64,000 nucleotides of DNA from Olivibacter domesticus (GCF_900109575.1 NZ_FOAF01000003.1:490628-554627); one strand, 5' to 3'; positions 27,774 to 36,932 are shown, numbered from the stretch's first letter. Translations and numbers: made by a program. The notes: generated by a model not told the origin, from the letters alone.

Positions 27774-30528
27774 TTAATTCATGTATGCGTTGATTTGCAA
27801 TAAACACTCGGTTAATATGCATATGTGTGATATCGATCAGTAGATTTATACGTTGAGTTCGCTCAATTTTGTTAAGTAATTTGATGGCTTGTGCTACTGT
27901 CACGAGATGACTTCTTTCGAATACTTTTGTGGTTTTTATATTGTTATTAATCTGAAAATGTTTATATACTTCGTTGATTTTTTTAAAACCCAGCATATCA
28001 ATGTGCATTTCTTTAACAAACTTGTCCGCGATATTTTTAGCGTAAGCCAATTGATCTTGAGCAGTTAAGCTCAACTGACTAAGAACATCTTTTAAAAATT
28101 GAATTGTAATAAAATATAAGACGGATTCTTCATGTTTTAAATTGAGTAAATTTATTGCACGTCTACTATCGAAACTAAAGTACCATTCTATTTGTTCAAT
28201 ATAGTCGATACCATATCGCTCTATTTCTCGAATATAAGGTTTGATTTGCACGTCGCTAATTATCCCAGTTTTTATGTCTTTATTCAGATGATCATAAAAC
28301 ACTTTAATTAGTTCAGATAGATTCCCATTATCTCTAATCTTAAGACGTAAGCGAATATGAAAAGACGGGATATTGTAACGGATAAAAAACCAACTTGCTA
28401 TCTGCTGATTATTTTTTTTCAGAAAATCAGGAAGGACTTTTGTTAAGAAATCATTTGCACGTGAAGAATGCATGTAAATTTCGAAATAGAGCCATTTTCC
28501 CCCAGGCACTTGTAAAGATTTAGGATGAAAGCTTAATTCTATTCGATCTGTAGGCAGAGGTGAATAATTTGATTCTAAGTGGGCAATATTTAATATAAAT
28601 TCTGGGAGATATACTTGTTGCAGCTCATTTTTAAGAATCGCCTCGTCCTTTATAAATACTTCTGTGATATAAAGGTGTTCTTTTTTTTTACAGTATTGTA
28701 AGAAATGAACTAAATCTTCGTCAGTGTTAGAGTTGATATAAAGGTGCTGATCTGCATCTCCACATTTAAAATAATTGGGTATCTTTTGGTCTTGCAGCCA
28801 TATTTTTAAAGAAACTAATTGTTCTTCTTGCAGAAGATGAGGTTTACGGAACTTCTGCGGAACTTTCCACATCGAGGGAGAAAATATAATGTTCTTATAA
28901 ACTAATCGAGGATAATAATCCAGATTTGGAAATATACTTCGAGCCTCAAGACTTAGGTTCGTTTGCAGATCCTGATTTTGTAGATCAGATAAAAATCGAT
29001 ACAAGGATAAATCCGATCGAGTATAATTATAAGCACTGGCTAAACGCGGGATAATTCGTTTGTTGTGTTTTTTTGATCTCAAAAAGACGTTATTCTGTCG
29101 CACGCTCACTAATAAATCGTTGAAAGAAAGATGTTTATTGTCAACATAGCTGAGAATGGCTAATTTATGGTCATAAATGCTCTTTCTCCTATTGACATTA
29201 TCTATATTTTTTTCTGCTTGATAACTTATATCAACAAAAAGGACTTCTGGATTTGCGTCCTGTTCAAGCATAACAATGTTCTTGCAGTATGTCTCTATTG
29301 CATCATTTGCTAAGGTAAATCTGCCAAGCAGTGCACTGGCTGTACAACCACCTGCATGTTTTAAGATAATCTGTTTGCCATCGAATTGTATTATTGCACT
29401 AAAGGTATTGGGAATTTTTATATTTTTAAGTTTTGTCTTTGCTTCTATACTAAATTCTTCGAGCTTTACCTCGTTGTTTTGAACCATTTTATTCAAAATG
29501 AATTGATGCAAGGGTGTATAGCTAATTTCGGGATGAGCGTCTTTTAATTGATCTCGCTCTTTTAAAAAGCTAATTACAGGATTGACTATTGGAGCCATCT
29601 CCAAACCGTCGTAGCCAACACCGAGTTCAGGGTCTAGGGCTACCAATAAAGGAACTTCCCGATATTCAAACTTTCTTTGAAATTGCTGCTTAAAATTCTC
29701 TAAAGAGTGGTTTTTACGAATAGGTAAATGATCTTTCAGAAACGAAATGGCTTCGGATATTACTTTTAGTGTTTTAGGATCTATTTGCCCTTTTACCAGT
29801 TTTCTCTCCGCAATTAAATAGGGCTTAGAATCTGTATCAGGTTTGACTTTCATCCGTTCGAAATAATCTGTTCCGATGATATTAGGGTGAATGTCAGTAA
29901 TCATCAACTGTAATGCAATTAATTGCTTCAAGAGATCTTCCGTAACGGCTAATTGAAGTTTAAGGCCATTTGTCAAATAATCTAAAACTGCATCCTTTGA
30001 CTGTTGCTCTTGGCAAAAGTCCAACACACTTTTAATGATGGGCTGACTTTCTATCCCAGAAATTTCAAAGGTACCTTCTGTTATACTGATATAACGAAGC
30101 TGATCGCCACAGGTGTATATGGTAGAATTACTTAGGAAAAGAGAAGCTTGAGCGAATAGATTATCTATGTCACTTAATAGATAATCTTTATTTGACCAGT
30201 CTGTAAATTCGTGTCTTTTTATCTCTTTTGAAATAATCAGTCGATTGTCATCTCCATCTAGACCAAGTGGAACAGGTGTTATGGAACCAAAAAGTCCAAA
30301 AGGAGTCGATCGATAACGCGCTCGGTTAAAATATTTCCAGCAGGCAAACTTTATTTTGGGGTTCAGTTTATCGTAATCTGCATAGGAAGTATCTTTAATT
30401 TGCTCATATAGATCGGTAGATGAAAGTTTAATTGCTTCTTTGAGTTCCTCCCAAACGTTTTCAAGTTTTTCAGTATATGGGAATAAAGGGGTTCGGCAAA
30501 TAACGGGAGAAAGTATCTTTAGCTTCAT
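27709..30528 (-). CDS. LanB-type lantibiotic dehydratase, full length
   Basis: A 939-residue enzyme of the class I family, which uses glutamyl-tRNA to glutamylate Ser/Thr and then eliminates glutamate to give dehydroalanine/dehydrobutyrine. The N-terminal glutamylation domain is about 1-650, with the family mark RYRSTPFGLFGSI at 71-83. The elimination (SpaB-C-like) domain is about 665-920, with FFIRYNIPSFHIRLRLKI at 714-731, EIERYG near 768 and HMHINRVF at 902-909, equivalent to active-site segments of NisB. Both halves are present in one chain, as in NisB. No LanC, transporter or protease is nearby. The Cys-free peptide at 26401 is the only substrate candidate seen. Confidence 0.9.
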   Translation of the reverse strand: MKLKILSPVICRTPLFPYTEKLENVWEELKEAIKLSSTDLYEQIKDTSYADYDKLNPKIKFACWKYFNRARYRSTPFGLFGSITPVPLGLDGDDNRLIISKEIKRHEFTDWSNKDYLLSDIDNLFAQASLFLSNSTIYTCGDQLRYISITEGTFEISGIESQPIIKSVLDFCQEQQSKDAVLDYLTNGLKLQLAVTEDLLKQLIALQLMITDIHPNIIGTDYFERMKVKPDTDSKPYLIAERKLVKGQIDPKTLKVISEAISFLKDHLPIRKNHSLENFKQQFQRKFEYREVPLLVALDPELGVGYDGLEMAPIVNPVISFLKERDQLKDAHPEISYTPLHQFILNKMVQNNEVKLEEFSIEAKTKLKNIKIPNTFSAIIQFDGKQIILKHAGGCTASALLGRFTLANDAIETYCKNIVMLEQDANPEVLFVDISYQAEKNIDNVNRRKSIYDHKLAILSYVDNKHLSFNDLLVSVRQNNVFLRSKKHNKRIIPRLASAYNYTRSDLSLYRFLSDLQNQDLQTNLSLEARSIFPNLDYYPRLVYKNIIFSPSMWKVPQKFRKPHLLQEEQLVSLKIWLQDQKIPNYFKCGDADQHLYINSNTDEDLVHFLQYCKKKEHLYITEVFIKDEAILKNELQQVYLPEFILNIAHLESNYSPLPTDRIELSFHPKSLQVPGGKWLYFEIYMHSSRANDFLTKVLPDFLKKNNQQIASWFFIRYNIPSFHIRLRLKIRDNGNLSELIKVFYDHLNKDIKTGIISDVQIKPYIREIERYGIDYIEQIEWYFSFDSRRAINLLNLKHEESVLYFITIQFLKDVLSQLSLTAQDQLAYAKNIADKFVKEMHIDMLGFKKINEVYKHFQINNNIKTTKVFERSHLVTVAQAIKLLNKIERTQRINLLIDITHMHINRVFIANQRIHELIIYQYLQKHLQAKQKHSKLPI

Positions 30529-30884
30529 AAGAAATCATCTTTAATATCTGAGACTTGTCGACGTCAAAAGAAATCTTACAACACATTTTAAAGAATTTTG
30601 CATCCAGCGGAGGTTCGTTTGACTAACGATTAACATTAGACGCCCATTGTTACAAATGGTTACACAATTTTGTTTATTAGTTAATTAACAGTGTTAGTAT
30701 GATGATGTTATAAATCATAACAGGTTGAAATACTATTTGTTTGCGGAATAGAGCTGAGTTGAAATCGAAACATCTAAATCTCTCCACCCCATTTCATTTT
30801 GGTCGAGACGACATTATTTTTTGATACTATCTTAGTCGTAGTTGGTTCATATTTTTATTGAAGAAAAGGAGAATAGATAAAGTG
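30529..30884. other. intergenic region upstream of the LanB gene
   Basis: This 356-base region should hold the LanB promoter (minus strand), but no good TAnnTTTG box was found. GTTACA occurs at 30649 and 30659, 10 bases apart, and weakly resembles the LytTR-type repeat at 26592. No further precursor-like peptide was found in either strand. Confidence 0.35.
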
Positions 30885-30935
30885 AAAAGACACAGGCTAG
30901 GAAGCAATGTCCAGTTTCCTAGCCTGTGTCTTTTT
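30885..30935 (-). terminator. terminator of the sigma/anti-sigma/DUF4097 operon
   Basis: A perfect 19-base stem: AAAAGACACAGGCTAGGAA (30885-30903) with its complement at 30916-30934 and a 12-base loop. It sits 9 bases beyond the stop of the minus-strand gene ending at 30944. T runs occur on both strands, so it can work both ways. Confidence 0.85.
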
Positions 30936-30943
30936 ATCAAGTT

Positions 30944-32170
30944 CTATTGAAACTTAATCGAGCCATACTTCGAATCAATGTTGATATGACTATTGGTGTT
31001 TTTTCCGTAATAACCGGTATAGGTCTTATGCAGTTTGGGGCCACGGCTATCGGGGTCTGGATCTTCTTTGGTTACGGTGGAACTTCCAGGATTAAATCCA
31101 CCATAGCTAACATTCACCGTATAGGAGAAAGTAGCACTGGGATCAATTCTGATACTACTAGCCGAATAGGCGGCATCTAAATTTAGCCTGTTTATATTCT
31201 TGTCTAAACCAATATTAAAGCCCCCGGAATATTTTATGGAGATATCACCTGAAGTTATTAGATTCGTTATTTTGCTTCCACCACAATATCCTACATTCAA
31301 TTTAACATTATTGGCCTCTCCAAGGTCCATACTTCCATACTTGAAGTCTAGGGTAGCATCTTTAACGGCGGCTATTTTGGCTGATCCATAACTCGAATTG
31401 ATGGAGATGGTATTGCCAAGTAGTTTGCCGGCTGTTAAGCTACCATATCCTACATTGATATCTACATTGCCTTTTAAGTCCGGCAAGATGACGGCTCCAT
31501 ATTTATTGTCTACATTAAGATCATTACTTTGGGGCAAATAGATTTGATAATTGATTTGCACACCCCTATTATTACTGCTGATCACCTTATTCCACCAACT
31601 TGACTGTCCCTTATCGATTTGAGTGGTGAGGGAGATGTTGCTGGGCGACTTGCTTTCCTCGATGGATACGCTATTAATAATTTCATCTGCTTTACTTCCT
31701 GAAGCTTCTATCGCTCTGATGGTGATGTCTACCTTGATTTCATTTTTAGTCCAAGTTTTAACATCCACTGTTCCATATCTGTTATTGATACTTAAAGGTG
31801 TATTTTTTGATATGATATAGACTTTATGTATGGTTTTGGATTTCTCTACACCGTTGGCGTCTGCTTCTAGTTCTCCTGGCACCACCTGCACATCAACATT
31901 TTCCCAATCCATACCCTGAAACTTTTCGGCAATTTTGACTGCTTGTTTTTCAGAAATTTTTGCGATTTTTTCTGCTTTGATTCTTATTTTCTCTGTGTCA
32001 AGATCTTTTACCTTATTGGCAATGCCTTCACCGAGCTGCTCTGCATGTGCTGCAAGCTTTTCAATACTGTTTTCGAATGATGATGTTAAGTTCTTGTCTT
32101 GACCAAATACTGTATTGATAGTAATAGCCAAGAAACATATTAGACTTAACCTTATTTTATATATGTTCAT
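30944..32170 (-). CDS. secreted DUF4097-like beta-repeat protein
   Basis: A 408-residue exported protein with signal MNIYKIRLSLICFLAITIN ending at FGQ. An earlier codon at 32200 is unlikely because ATG 32170 opens the signal peptide exactly. A helical lysine-rich stretch (about 25-80) precedes a long series of beta strands with recurring YG/SSYGS/KYGS steps (NKYGAVILPDLKGNVDINV, INSSYGSAKIAAVKDATL), as in the DUF4097 putative-adhesin fold. It overlaps the anti-sigma gene by 14 bases. In Bacteroidota such proteins are often the last gene of ECF sigma operons. Function unknown; envelope or surface stress is a guess. Confidence 0.75.
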   Translation of the reverse strand: MNIYKIRLSLICFLAITINTVFGQDKNLTSSFENSIEKLAAHAEQLGEGIANKVKDLDTEKIRIKAEKIAKISEKQAVKIAEKFQGMDWENVDVQVVPGELEADANGVEKSKTIHKVYIISKNTPLSINNRYGTVDVKTWTKNEIKVDITIRAIEASGSKADEIINSVSIEESKSPSNISLTTQIDKGQSSWWNKVISSNNRGVQINYQIYLPQSNDLNVDNKYGAVILPDLKGNVDINVGYGSLTAGKLLGNTISINSSYGSAKIAAVKDATLDFKYGSMDLGEANNVKLNVGYCGGSKITNLITSGDISIKYSGGFNIGLDKNINRLNLDAAYSASSIRIDPSATFSYTVNVSYGGFNPGSSTVTKEDPDPDSRGPKLHKTYTGYYGKNTNSHINIDSKYGSIKFQ

Positions 32171-32702
32171 ATGGAGTCTTTTTTTCTTGTTCACGGACAT
32201 AATTTAAAACTTCTAACTGTTGGTTAAGCACTTGAATTTGCATCTGCAGATTGCTGATCATGGCTTCTAACGTCAGTTCCTTATTTGGACTTTGCGAATA
32301 TTCAATTTTTAACTGTTTGTAATTCACTTGCATTTTATTGATAACGTCAGAGAATTCTTGATATAGTTGTGGATCGTTTGCCGCCATCGCTGTTAACGCT
32401 TCCTTCTTCTCGTCAATTTGAGAGGCGTATTCCAGTTGCCTTTGCGCTAAAACCGGATCTACTCTGCTATAATCTTGTTTGTTGTTTTCGCGTGTTTTGT
32501 ATAATAGAATACCCGCGGTGCAAATCAACACGAGCATGGCTGCTATGGAAAGAAAGGTTCTAATAGCCAGTTTTTTTTGTCTCTTTTTGTTTTCTTGTTC
32601 TTCGTCGAATGAAGCTTCAATATTATCCCATATGCCACTTGGTGGTAAGGCATCATCAAACGATTTTCTGTTTTCTGAAATAAATTTTTCTATATTTCCC
32701 AT
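32157..32702 (-). CDS. predicted membrane anti-sigma factor
   Basis: A 181-residue protein. Residues 1-45 are cytoplasmic and acidic (DALPPSGIWDNIEASFDEEQE), a single membrane helix follows at about 48-68 (FLSIAAMLVLICTAGILLY), and the remainder is a coiled-coil-like periplasmic part (LEAMISNLQMQIQVLNQQLEVL). Position directly after an ECF sigma gene and one central helix suggest it holds that sigma factor inactive at the membrane. It lacks an obvious zinc-binding HxxxCxxC motif. The next gene overlaps its end, so the two should be translated together. Confidence 0.7.
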   Translation of the reverse strand: MGNIEKFISENRKSFDDALPPSGIWDNIEASFDEEQENKKRQKKLAIRTFLSIAAMLVLICTAGILLYKTRENNKQDYSRVDPVLAQRQLEYASQIDEKKEALTAMAANDPQLYQEFSDVINKMQVNYKQLKIEYSQSPNKELTLEAMISNLQMQIQVLNQQLEVLNYVREQEKKTPYEHI

Positions 32703-32777
32703 TCTTTCCCCTATTTATTTATCAACAACTTAATATCTAAATTTCAAGTTCTTATTTTTTTCTTGCTACCGTAAGAG

Positions 32778-33317
32778 CTAATTAGCCAGTATTTCCAGTA
32801 ATTTGCGTTTTGCTCTTAAGAACTGACTTCGTGAGGTGTTTTCGCTTATTTTCAATATGTGCGCTATTTCTTCATGGTCGTAACCTTCTAATAGATAAAG
32901 CGATAACACTACTCTATATCCGTCAGCAAGTTGATTGATTGCTTCTTTTACCTGTTCTACTTTGAAGTTCGTGGCATTGTCTTCGTAAACTTCTTCCTCG
33001 GGGATGTTGTCCGCATTATCGATCGGTTCAATCTCAAATTTTCGCTTTCGAATGACCGACAAGGATTTGTTTACTACAATCTGTTTCATCCAAAGCCCAA
33101 ATGTACTTTCTTGCCTAAAGCTGTCTAACCTTTTAAAAGCGTCTATGAAGGCCTCTTGTAATACGTCTGCTGCTTCGTCAGCATCTGCGACAATACGCAA
33201 TGCCGTGTTATACATTGCTTTTGAATAAAGCTTGTATAATTTAAATTGCGCTTGTCGATTACCTTTCCTGCAGTCGGCAATCAGTTGATCATTCGGATCG
33301 CTATAAGTGACTTCCAA
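32778..33317 (-). CDS. ECF-type RNA polymerase sigma factor
   Basis: A 179-residue sigma-70 family factor of the extracytoplasmic-function class. Region 2 is about 20-90 (AQFKLYKLYSKAMYNTALRIV, DVLQEAFIDAFKRLDSFR) and region 4 about 125-178 (LADGYRVVLSLYLLEGYDHEEIAHILKIS, SQFLRAKRKLLEIL). The frame opens with TTG at 33317, and no ATG gives a full region 2. It heads the operon with the membrane anti-sigma factor and the DUF4097-like protein. Target promoters other than its own operon cannot be told. Confidence 0.9.
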   Translation of the reverse strand: MEVTYSDPNDQLIADCRKGNRQAQFKLYKLYSKAMYNTALRIVADADEAADVLQEAFIDAFKRLDSFRQESTFGLWMKQIVVNKSLSVIRKRKFEIEPIDNADNIPEEEVYEDNATNFKVEQVKEAINQLADGYRVVLSLYLLEGYDHEEIAHILKISENTSRSQFLRAKRKLLEILAN

Positions 33318-33397
33318 AGTTTTTATCGTTTCTTGATTAATAGACGCAACCGTTTTTTACATGTTGCATAAAGGGTGAAGTTTTTTCAATATTTAGT

Positions 33398-33405
33398 TAC
33401 TTTTG
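33398..33405 (+). promoter_or_regulatory. predicted -7 box upstream of the rRNA methyltransferase gene
   Basis: TACTTTTG matches TAnnTTTG. No TTG lies at the ideal distance upstream. It lies 73 bases before the start at 33478, divergent from the sigma factor gene. Confidence 0.4.
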
Positions 33406-33477
33406 CGAAACAAAGATGTGTTTTTTAATAAGTCTTCAATGAAAAGCACGCATGCATCTCCGTAAGCTAATAAAAGA

Positions 33478-34665
33478 ATGGTCGAAATTATATTAAATAA
33501 AGGGAAAGATAAAGCTGCTTGGCAATTACATCCATGGGTTTTTTCAGGGGCTATTGGCCGTATTGAAGGAAAACCTCAAAACGGTGAAATGGTCAAGGTT
33601 TTTAATGATCGAAAAGAATTTATAGCCTACGGTTATTACAATGGTGAGTCGCGGGTAGCGATACGATTATTAGAGTGGGATCCTGCCAACCAAGTGGATG
33701 AAGGCTGGTGGCGTAGAAGAATCCAAAAAGCAATAGAGCTGCGAAATAACATTTTTGAGAATGGCCAAACCACTACAGCGCGCTTAATATTTAGTGAGGC
33801 GGATTTTTTACCAGGGCTCATTGTTGATCGTTTTGGAGATTTTATTTCTGTACAGATATTAACTACCGGTATTGAAAATATTAAACCGATTATAGTAGAT
33901 GAACTGAACAAATTACTTAAACCTAAAGGAATCTACCAACGCCAAGATGCCTCGGCCAGAGCCCACGAAGGATTGGCGGTAAGCGCTGGTGTGTTGCTTG
34001 GGGAACACCCCCCAGCTTTTGTAGAAGTATTGGAGAATGGTGTGCACTACCATGTAAATATTGCAGAGGGGCAAAAATCAGGGTTTTATTGCGATCAACG
34101 GGAAAATCGTTTATACCTAACTAAATATGTGAGGGGAAAGCGCGTACTGGATTGCTTTTGCTATTCTGGTGGTTTCAGCTTAAATGCGCTTATGAAGGGA
34201 GCTGCTCATGTTGAAAGTGTTGACAGTTCTGCTCTTGCCATTGAAACACTCAAAAGTAACATAGTGCTTAATCAGCTAGCTGAAACGAGCTACACGGCAG
34301 TTCAAAGCGACGTTAATAAACAATTGAAGAAGTATTGGGAAGACGGGCGTAAGTTTGACATCGTTGTGCTCGATCCTCCAAAATATGCTCCTTCAAGAAG
34401 TAGCCTTGATAAAGCGGCAAGGGCTTATAAAGAGTTGAATAGATTAGGCCTTTCATTATTGGAAAGTGGCGGCTTGTTGGCAAGCTTTTCTTGCTCTGGC
34501 GCAATGGATATTGCTACTTTTAAGCAGGTGCTGGCTTGGGCAGCGCTGGATGCGGGGAAGGAAATTCAATTTATATATCAGTTTAACCAACCGGATGATC
34601 ACCCCATTAGAGCGTCTTTTCCCGAAGGAGAATACCTAAAGGGGCTGCTGTGTAGAGTGGTATAA
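33478..34665 (+). CDS. class I SAM-dependent 23S rRNA methyltransferase, RlmI-like
   Basis: A 395-residue cytoplasmic enzyme. The N-terminal PUA domain (about 1-75, LHPWVFSGAIGRIEGKP) and a central RlmI-type domain precede a Rossmann methyltransferase with the SAM loop VLDCFCYSGGFSLNALMKGA, the DPPK motif (VVLDPPKYAPSR) and SCSGAM with the presumed catalytic cysteine. E. coli RlmI makes m5C1962 in 23S rRNA; the same target is likely but not proven here. ATG at 33478 gives the full PUA domain. It is followed 59 bases later by the M28 peptidase gene with its own promoter. Confidence 0.9.
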   Translation: MVEIILNKGKDKAAWQLHPWVFSGAIGRIEGKPQNGEMVKVFNDRKEFIAYGYYNGESRVAIRLLEWDPANQVDEGWWRRRIQKAIELRNNIFENGQTTTARLIFSEADFLPGLIVDRFGDFISVQILTTGIENIKPIIVDELNKLLKPKGIYQRQDASARAHEGLAVSAGVLLGEHPPAFVEVLENGVHYHVNIAEGQKSGFYCDQRENRLYLTKYVRGKRVLDCFCYSGGFSLNALMKGAAHVESVDSSALAIETLKSNIVLNQLAETSYTAVQSDVNKQLKKYWEDGRKFDIVVLDPPKYAPSRSSLDKAARAYKELNRLGLSLLESGGLLASFSCSGAMDIATFKQVLAWAALDAGKEIQFIYQFNQPDDHPIRASFPEGEYLKGLLCRVV

Positions 34666-34691
34666 GGAGAAGGTGACAGGTTTATAGCTAT

Positions 34692-34720
34692 TTGATTCTT
34701 CACACAGATGCTTATCTTTG
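34692..34720 (+). promoter_or_regulatory. predicted promoter of the M28 peptidase gene
   Basis: TTG at 34692-34694, 18 bases, TATCTTTG at 34713-34720, only 4 bases before the ATG. This would give a nearly or fully leaderless mRNA. Confidence 0.55.
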
Positions 34721-34724
34721 GTTT

Positions 34725-36182
34725 ATGAATAAATTACTACTCTCAGGGACGCTTCTCTTTTTTTTCTTTACAAGCACTGCACAAATAAAGCCCAAATGGG
34801 ACAAGGTCTTTAAAGATATTAATGAGGATGTACTTGCTCATTCACAAGCATATGCTAATCTGCAAGAGGCGACCAATAAAATTGGACACCGATTAACGGG
34901 TTCGGCAAATGGGGCTAAAGCGGAACAATTTGCTTTCGACCTCCTAAGCTCGTATGGCTTGGAAAATGTTTCATTTCAACCCTTTAAAGCGGAAAGCTGG
35001 AATAGGGAAAGTCTTGATCTGACAATACAATCTGAAGCCGGCGCTAAGCCAGTAAAAGCGGTATCACTAGCGCACGCCCCAGAAAAGGCGAATTTAACTG
35101 CCGCATTGGTGGATATGGGAAGTGGGGTAGAAGCTGATTATTTAGCAGCTCCCATCAAGGCTAAGAACAAAATTGTTATTGCTTACTTAGGTGTGTTGCC
35201 TGACGCGAAGGAAGGGACCAAAAATCTTCATCGATCGGAAAAAACTGCATTGGCAATAAAATACGGTGCAAAGGGCATCATTCTTTATAATACCGTACCG
35301 GGTGGTGTGTTGCTCACGGGAACAGCTTCGGTAACGGGTAAATTGATTGATATTCCGGCTATTTGTATTGGATTGGAGGACGGTTTGGCGTTAAAAGATC
35401 TTGTGGCAAAAAACACGAAGGCGACAGCAACGATCAGGATGACTAACAAGGCCGAGCAGATTACCGCTCGCAATGTAATTGCACAGATTAAGGGGGTGCA
35501 AAAACCAGATGAAAAAATTGTTATTGGCGGCCATTTAGATAGTTGGGACCTCGCTACCGGGGCCATTGATAACGGTATCGGGGCTTTTGCAATAATTGAT
35601 ATGGCGCGGACATTGAAAAAGCTGAATATCCGGCCGGAAAGAACCATTGAGTTTGTGCTGTTTATGGGGGAAGAGGAGGGCTTATTGGGGTCTAAAGCGT
35701 ATGTAGAGCAGGCAATAGCAGATAAAAGCATCGGGAATATTAAGTATATGCTTAATTATGATATGACAAATGATCCTAAAAGTTTCCATGCAAGTTTGGA
35801 AACCAGTAGAGAACTATTTGAAGGTATCGGAAGTAGAGTTAAATTATTAGATACGACATTCAAGAATAATTTTCAAGCAAAAGCGGGCTTACATAGCGAC
35901 CATCAACCGTTTATGTTATATGGCATTCCTACAGGAGGAGGGGGCGATGGGCACTTAAGTAAAGATGTGCTGAATTGCTATCATGCCGATTGTGATAACT
36001 TCAATTTGGTGGATGAGGTGGGCTTGAAGAATACCATTCGCTTTAACGCGATGCTGGCTTTTGGTCTTGCCGATGCACCGGAAATTAAAGCAAAAAAATT
36101 ATCGGATCAAGAGGTTAAGAAACTAATGATGGATAATAATTTGGAAGAGCCACTCAGAATTTCAGGAGATTGGAGATGGTAA
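34725..36182 (+). CDS. secreted M28-family zinc aminopeptidase
   Basis: A 485-residue exported metallopeptidase. The signal is MNKLLLSGTLLFFFFTSTAQ; a TTG at 34692 in the same frame is inside the promoter, so ATG 34725 is the start. A PA-like domain lies in the middle (about 120-250), and the M28 catalytic domain carries the paired-zinc motifs GGHLDSWD, DNGIGA, GEEEGLLGS, NYDMTND and HSDHQPF. It probably trims peptides in the periplasm or outside the cell. It is followed by trmB, which has its own -7 box. Confidence 0.93.
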   Translation: MNKLLLSGTLLFFFFTSTAQIKPKWDKVFKDINEDVLAHSQAYANLQEATNKIGHRLTGSANGAKAEQFAFDLLSSYGLENVSFQPFKAESWNRESLDLTIQSEAGAKPVKAVSLAHAPEKANLTAALVDMGSGVEADYLAAPIKAKNKIVIAYLGVLPDAKEGTKNLHRSEKTALAIKYGAKGIILYNTVPGGVLLTGTASVTGKLIDIPAICIGLEDGLALKDLVAKNTKATATIRMTNKAEQITARNVIAQIKGVQKPDEKIVIGGHLDSWDLATGAIDNGIGAFAIIDMARTLKKLNIRPERTIEFVLFMGEEEGLLGSKAYVEQAIADKSIGNIKYMLNYDMTNDPKSFHASLETSRELFEGIGSRVKLLDTTFKNNFQAKAGLHSDHQPFMLYGIPTGGGGDGHLSKDVLNCYHADCDNFNLVDEVGLKNTIRFNAMLAFGLADAPEIKAKKLSDQEVKKLMMDNNLEEPLRISGDWRW

Positions 36183-36231
36183 TATGCATTGCTACCCATT
36201 ATATTCAGTAAGCGGGTAGCTAAAAAATTAT

Positions 36232-36239
36232 TATTTTTG
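36232..36239 (+). promoter_or_regulatory. predicted -7 box of trmB
   Basis: TATTTTTG matches TAnnTTTG and ends 7 bases before the trmB ATG. No clear TTG box is present. GCTACCC/GGGTAGC arms at 36191-36197 and 36214-36220 lie just upstream. Confidence 0.45.
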
Positions 36240-36246
36240 CCGCCAA

Positions 36247-36900
36247 ATGGGAAAAGATAAATTAAGAAAGTTTGCTGAGGTGGCAACTTTTAATAATGTT
36301 TTGCAGCTGGATGAGGGAAAAGTGATGAAAGGTAAATGGGCGGAAAAGCATTTTGGAAATAATAAACCAATTGTATTAGAGCTTGCCTGTGGAAAAGGTG
36401 AATATACAGTGAATCTCGCTAAATACTTTCCGGAAAGAAATTTCATTGGCATTGATTATAAAGGTAACCGCATCTGGAGAGGCGCAAAAACGGCTTTGGA
36501 AGAGGGAATCGACAATGTTGCCTTTTTGAGAATACAGATAGAAACGTTATTAGACTATTTTGCTGCTGGAGAGGTGGATGAAATATGGATTACTTTTCCA
36601 GATCCGCAACCGCAGATTAGTAGAGAGAAGAAACGACTCACTTCGGATAAGTTCTTGGAAAGCTATAAGTCTGTCCTTAAACCAGGTGGATGCGTGAATC
36701 TCAAAACCGATAACGATGGTTTACATGCTTATACTTGTGAAAAATTGCAGGAACTAAAGTTGCTCACACATGCTAAAACAGAAGATCTCTACCATTCAAA
36801 TTTGATAGATGATGTATTGTCTATTAAGACTTACTATGAGAAAAAATACCTTGCTCATAACAAGAACATCAATTATCTAAAGTTTTCATTTACAGCTTAA
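36247..36900 (+). CDS. trmB: tRNA (guanine-N7-)-methyltransferase
   Basis: TrmB makes m7G46 in tRNA using SAM. The 217 residues match the family length. Motifs: SAM loop VLELACGKGEYTVNLA, acidic FIGIDYKGNRIWRGAK and the family signature IWITFPDPQPQISREKKRLT, followed by the LKPGG turn and NLKTDN. It stands between two genes with their own predicted promoters. The identification is secure from the FPDPQP motif. Confidence 0.95.
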   Translation: MGKDKLRKFAEVATFNNVLQLDEGKVMKGKWAEKHFGNNKPIVLELACGKGEYTVNLAKYFPERNFIGIDYKGNRIWRGAKTALEEGIDNVAFLRIQIETLLDYFAAGEVDEIWITFPDPQPQISREKKRLTSDKFLESYKSVLKPGGCVNLKTDNDGLHAYTCEKLQELKLLTHAKTEDLYHSNLIDDVLSIKTYYEKKYLAHNKNINYLKFSFTA

Positions 36901-36932
36901 TTTGATGTATCGGCTTGTTCCTTTTTATGTGA

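Noticed and set aside
30649..30664. GTTACA repeats 10 bases apart upstream of LanB as a second LytTR site
   Set aside because: The spacing is one helical turn, not 21 bases, and the match to TTACACGAAA is only partial.
36191..36220. GCTACCC/GGGTAGC inverted repeat as terminator of the M28 gene
   Set aside because: Seven pairs with a 16-base loop and no T run; it may be incidental in the trmB promoter region.
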